In this document: positions 8,274 through 12,500 of the stretch, one piece after another
How positions within the stretch are numbered: the stretch's first letter is position 1
Layout: each line of letters starts with the position of its first letter
From: Neocallimastix lanati (nom. inval.)
Taxonomy: Eukaryota > Neocallimastigomycota > Neocallimastigomycetes > Neocallimastigales > Neocallimastigaceae
Length of the DNA: 12,500 nt
Assembly: GCA_016946835.1 (NCBI GenBank)
Contig: JACVTC010000001.1
Span: forward strand, 2,375,001-2,387,500
Reading direction: 5' to 3'
Notes under the pieces: generated by a model
The model's input: the letters and a program-made list of their open reading frames with translations, nothing else
Told to the model about the DNA's origin: nothing
The model's database searches: none
Position numbers and translations under genes: made by a program

Positions 8274-10664
8274 ATGGCTAATGTGGATTTAAAAGCATCG
8301 AATTCGACATCGACGAATCTTCATTTTATAAAAAGAATGGTATATAATTCAAAAAAATTTATAATAATTGAATTTATATTAAATATGAGTTAAAAAAAAA
8401 AAAAAAAAAAAAAAAAAAGCGAAAATAATTTATAGAATTATTATATTATAAAGGAATATAATAAAATAATAATAATAATAAAACATAATGTTAAACACAA
8501 TAATAAATCATAATAATAATTATAATAATCATAATAATACTAATAATAAAGGAAAAAAAAATAAAAAACAATGAATTTATGATATAATAAAAAAAATATT
8601 TGTTTTTGAAAAAAAACATTTTTTTTTCTTTACTCTTCATAATAAATTAATAATTAATAGAATATGTTTAAGAATTATTATTTTTTGAAAATATTAAACA
8701 GTAATTAATTCTATGTATTCAATAATAATTATTTCATGTTAGAAGATTCAATAATAAATTGAAAATAGTAGTAATTAATCTAATATTAAAACATTTGATA
8801 ATTAATTGAAGACATTCATTAGTAATTATTATATATTAGAAGATTTAATAAAATGATTGAACGTATTCAGGAAAATTATCTTATGTTAAAAATTAATAAT
8901 TAATTCAAAATTATATAGATTAATAGTTAAATTTTTCATAACTAGAGTACAATAATACAAGAAGCATTAATATAACTAATAAGTTTTATTATTACTTCTT
9001 TTATTGATAATAGAAATAAATTAATAATAATAAATGTGGATATTTTAGAAGTATTAATAAAAATAAAAACTAAATAAAAATTATAATTAAAAATAAAATT
9101 AATAAAAATATTATATATAAATAAGTATTCCATTTATTTTTATTAAATATAATATTCTATAAAATATATTACTTATTGGTTTTGCTTTATTTTAATTTTA
9201 TTTTTTCTTTTTTTTTTTTTTTTTTGATAAAAAAAAAAAATTAGTTTGGAGCAAGTTCAGGTAGTATTTCAAATGAACCTTCAGCATTAAAGGAAAAAGA
9301 TAAACAAAAATGTAATAGTGGAGAAATTAATAAATCATCTGTTGCATCTGATGTAAAACCAGCAAGACCAGATCATAAAAATGTTCCATTAAAAAATCGT
9401 AAAAAGCTAGTAGTGGTAGGAGACGGTGCCTGTGGTAAAACTTCACTATTGTTAGTACAGAGTGGAAAACCATTCCCAGAGGTATTAATTTGAAATATAA
9501 TTCTATAACATACTTATAACTACATACGTATAGAATAGATTAAAAGTATATATATTAGTGTAGTGATATATAATATATAAAATTTACATAATATTTAATA
9601 TTTAATTCTTGATTTTTTATAATTTAGTAACTCTATTTAAATATAAATATATATATATATATATTTCCTTGATTCTTCTTTTTTCTTATTTTTCTTTTTT
9701 AAATATATAACTAATTTTTTAATATTAGGGATATGTGCCTACTGTATTTGAAAATTATTTATCTGCATTTTGGGTTGATAATAAACCAGTAGAATTAACG
9801 CTATGGGATACTGCAGGACAAGAAGATTATGATCGATTAAGGCCACTTTCTTATCCAGATTCTGATATTATATTAATTTGTTTTTCAATAGGATATCCAG
9901 AATCTTATTATAATGTAGATGAAAAGGTAAAAAAAAAAAAAAAAAAAAAATAAGATTTCAATATAATGATGAATTATTATATTATATTATATTATATTAT
10001 ATTATATTATATTATATTATATTATATATATATTTATTATATTATATTATATTATATTATTTATTAATTATTTATTTTTTATTTTTATTTTTTATTTACA
10101 TTATAAAACATTAATTTTTTTTCCAACTTTGTTACTTTGTTACCACTAATATACAGTGGTACCCTGAGACAAAACATTTTTGTGATGAAGTACCCACACT
10201 TTTAGTAGGATTAAAAAAAGATTTACGTAATGATCCAAATGCTTTAGAAGAGTTAAAAAAGAAAAATCAAAAACCTATTACAAAAGATCAAGTAAATAAA
10301 AATGAGAAAAAAAAATTAATAAATTTTTATTATATTATAGAGAAAAAAAATAAAATAAAATAAAATAAAATAAAATAAAATAAAATAAAATAAAATAAAA
10401 TAAAATAAAAAAGATTATGAAAGTTTATATATTTAAATAATAACAGAAATAATAATTATTTATTTATTTATCTATTTAATTTTGATTAAAAAATAAAAAT
10501 TAAAATAGGGTGAAAAATTGGCAAATGATATTGGTGCAATACGATATGTTGAAGTTTCTGCTAAAACTGGTGAAAATGTAACAGAACTATTTAAAATAGC
10601 TGCTAGAGTTGCTATTAATCCTCAAAAAACTAAAGGAAAAGGAAAAAGTTGTACAATTCTCTAA
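8274..10664 (+). CDS. Rho-family small GTPase, Rho4-like, with N-terminal extension
   Basis: Membrane-anchored GTP/GDP switch controlling actin, polarity and cell-wall processes in fungi. Exons are 8274-8339, 9245-9481, 9729-9926, 10157-10291 and 10509-10664 (stop TAA); GT-AG introns of 905, 247, 230 and 217 nt all fall in phase 0. The frame is 792 nt, 263 residues. The P-loop GDGACGKT is residues 81-88, switch I VPTVFENY starts at 104 with the effector Thr at 106, and switch [20 protein letters not shown] starts at 127 with Gln132. The G4 motif reads GLKKD (Leu186 for the usual Asn or Thr), G5 is SAK at 229-231, and a Lys/Gly tail leads to the CAAX box C260-TIL, where Leu predicts geranylgeranylation. 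Some 75 Ser/Lys/Asn-rich residues precede the G domain, unlike RhoA but as in fungal Rho4. The Rho insert region is present ([17 protein letters not shown]). AATAAA at 10686-10691 may be the polyadenylation signal. Confidence 0.95.
8340..9244 (+). other. Long first intron of the Rho gene with diverged internal repeats
   Basis: At 905 nt this intron is about four times longer than the gene's others. It begins GTATAT and ends in a T run, an A run and TTAG. Two related segments about 97 bp apart (8736-8763 and 8833-8861) share the pattern TTAGAAGATTyAATAA followed by ATTGAA, and AGTAATTA recurs at their edges, suggesting an old, diverged tandem duplication. A minus-strand frame at 8942-9133 (63 codons, mainly Ile, Asn, Phe) has no recognisable domain and is taken as chance. 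Confidence 0.7.
9976..10060. repeat. (ATTAT)n pentanucleotide repeat in Rho intron 3
   Basis: Ten tandem ATTAT units (9976-10025), a 10-nt interruption of TA and TTT bases, then five more units (10036-10060). It fills much of the third intron of the Rho gene. Confidence 0.93.
10351..10410. repeat. (TAAAA)12 pentanucleotide repeat in Rho intron 4
   Basis: Twelve exact tandem copies of TAAAA, making 60 bp, in the fourth intron of the Rho gene. The exactness suggests recent expansion or active slippage. Confidence 0.95.
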
Positions 10665-10747
10665 AGATAAAATATAAAAGGAGAAAATAAAAAAAAATTT
10701 TTTTTTTATTTTTTTATTTGTTAGATGGATGGTATTGTTTTGTTATA

Positions 10748-10779
<32 letters not shown>

Positions 10780-12341
10780 GTTATTATTTAATACTATTAT
10801 ATTACACTTTCTAAGAACTATTACTTTAATTTTTTTTTTTTTTTTTTTTACTATAAAATGAGAAAATAAATTTTTTTTTTTTAATGCTATTACTATCACT
10901 AATATAATTAAAAATATAGTTATTATTACTATATACTTTTTTTTTGCTTTTTTTTTTTTTACTTTTTTTTTTACTTTTTTTTTTTTTTTTTTTTTTGAAT
11001 TTAATTTTAGACATTATTTTAGATAGAAAAAATAACTATAAAAATATCATATAAATTAATAAAATATATATATTTAAATAAAAATTTATATTAATTACAT
11101 TTATACAATATATATATTATTGTCAAAAATTAAGTAAAAAAAATTGATTCTCAATATAATTGAATAAAAAGATTAATGCTTTACATTTATATAATAATTA
11201 TCTAAAGAAAATTAATTATACTTTAAAAAAATTGGTAGATTAATCAAATTGGTAACGAGTGAATGACATTTAAATATACAAATTATTCAGATTTTTTAAT
11301 TTAATTTATTTTATTTTATATTATTTTATTTTGTTCTTTCTGTACTTCATATTTATATTTTTACTATTTACTTTATTTTATTTTGTAATATACAATTCAT
11401 AAAAAAATTAACGAAAGTAGTGAATATATTAAAAATATAATTTAAAGTAATAATAATTTAAAGTAATAATGATTTTGAAAAATAAAACAAAATAATTAAA
11501 TTTTTATTTAATAATATATATTATTTTAATTTTTCTTAATGGTGTATTCCATATTAATTATATTTTTTTATCAAAATAATAAAATTTTAATAATTATAAT
11601 ATTTTTTTAATAAATCTTTAATATATTATAAAATTAAATATTAAATATAAAAAGATAGTATAAATCAATTTTTTATTTATTTATTTTATTTTTCACTACT
11701 TTGTTTTTTTTTAAGAAAATAAGTAATAATAAAATTTTTTAAAAAAAAAAAAAAAAAAAAAGAACAATTTATATTATTGAATCTTTGTATCTTTTTTTGT
11801 AAAAGTTATTATCGAGTATTTTCTTTTAAATTTAAAAGTTATTTTAATATCATATTTATTCATATAGAAGGTATAAATAAATAAATTGGTAAATAAAATT
11901 CAAATTAAATTTAATATTTAACATGTTTCTTTGGCGCCCTTTAATATTTATAATACAATATTATTATTTTAATTAATATTGTTAAAAATGAAACAGAATG
12001 TTAATAAGCAAATTAGGGGAAAAAATAGTAATAAAAAATATTAAAAAGAAATAATAAAAGAAAATGAAATGAAATTTATATCAAAATTTGCAGATAAATA
12101 TATAAAATTTTAATAATTAAAATACGACAGTAGTAAATAATAACGATAATAAAGATAATTTAAATTACAAATAATATAAAATAACTTTTTTAATAATAGT
12201 AATAATAATAATAATAAAAACATTAAATCTAACTTAATGATTATAAAATTAAGTAATAAATATTAATAATCTAAAAAAAATAAAAATTAAAATGAAATTT
12301 AAATAATATAAAAGTTCTTTATAGTATTGTATTATTTTAAT

Positions 12342-12373
<32 letters not shown>

Positions 12374-12500
12374 AAAAAAAAAAACATAAACCCTTGTATA
12401 TATAATTTGTTTATAATAATTTTCGTAAATTTTTATTTTTTAATTTGAATACATATATTTTAAAGTTATTATCACATTATCACTATTATCATTATATCAT
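10665..12500. other. Right-hand intergenic region
   Basis: About 1.8 kb with no supported gene. The first 350 bp after the Rho stop are dominated by poly-T tracts (10681-11000); two minus-strand frames there are poly-Lys readings of these tracts. From 11020 on the DNA is A+T simple sequence with an A run at 11740-11761 and an AAAT-type repeat near 12350-12383. The only notable patch is a GGCGCC palindrome at 11933-11938, listed separately. Confidence 0.6.
11930..11938 (+). promoter_or_regulatory. Possible E2F-type site TTTGGCGCC
   Basis: The nine bases TTTGGCGCC match the classical E2F/DP consensus (TTTSGCGC) and form the only GC palindrome of six in the surrounding kilobase. Early-diverging fungi are known to keep E2F-type regulators. 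No neighbouring start codon lies inside the window, so a target gene would have to begin beyond 12500. Chance remains possible. Confidence 0.25.

Noticed and set aside
8942-9133. 63-codon minus-strand open frame
   Set aside because: It lies wholly inside intron 1 of the Rho gene on the other strand, with Ile/Asn/Phe composition expected from A+T DNA and no motif.
10714-11014. Two overlapping minus-strand Lys-rich frames
   Set aside because: Both are poly-Lys readings of poly-T tracts in the region downstream of the Rho gene.

Overview
This is an extremely A+T-rich eukaryotic nuclear window: spliceosomal introns, long poly-A and poly-T runs, (TA)n tracts, and coding exons that stand out as islands of higher G+C. 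It holds three intron-rich genes that can be rebuilt exon by exon, and one unexplained G+C-rich island. The organism is most likely an early-diverging fungus, with anaerobic gut fungi (Neocallimastigomycota) the best guess. The composition fits, and the Rho GTPase is a true Rho-type protein with fungal Rho4-like features, which argues against Dictyostelium (Rac-type only) and Plasmodium (no Rho). This placement is an inference.

Layout. Positions 1-42 (minus) look like the start of a gene running off the left edge. Positions 1714-3352 (minus) carry the ribosomal protein eL43 gene (RPL43/RPL37A) in five coding exons; the first is just the ATG and the second appears to be a 6-nt microexon. A 309-bp shared upstream region separates it from a divergent gene at 3662-4834 (plus), in five exons, encoding a NatD/NAA40-type histone N-terminal acetyltransferase. 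Then comes a 3.4-kb stretch without recognisable genes, except for an island at about 6097-6485 with about 38% G+C whose two ends are complementary. Positions 8274-10664 (plus) carry a five-exon Rho-family GTPase gene with an N-terminal extension and a CAAX end. The last 1.8 kb is simple-sequence DNA with one E2F-like GC palindrome.

The three genes do not form a pathway. Two of them, a ribosomal protein and a histone N-terminal acetyltransferase, share a divergent promoter and could be co-regulated. The points most worth a second look are the 6-nt microexon of RPL43 and the structured G+C island.
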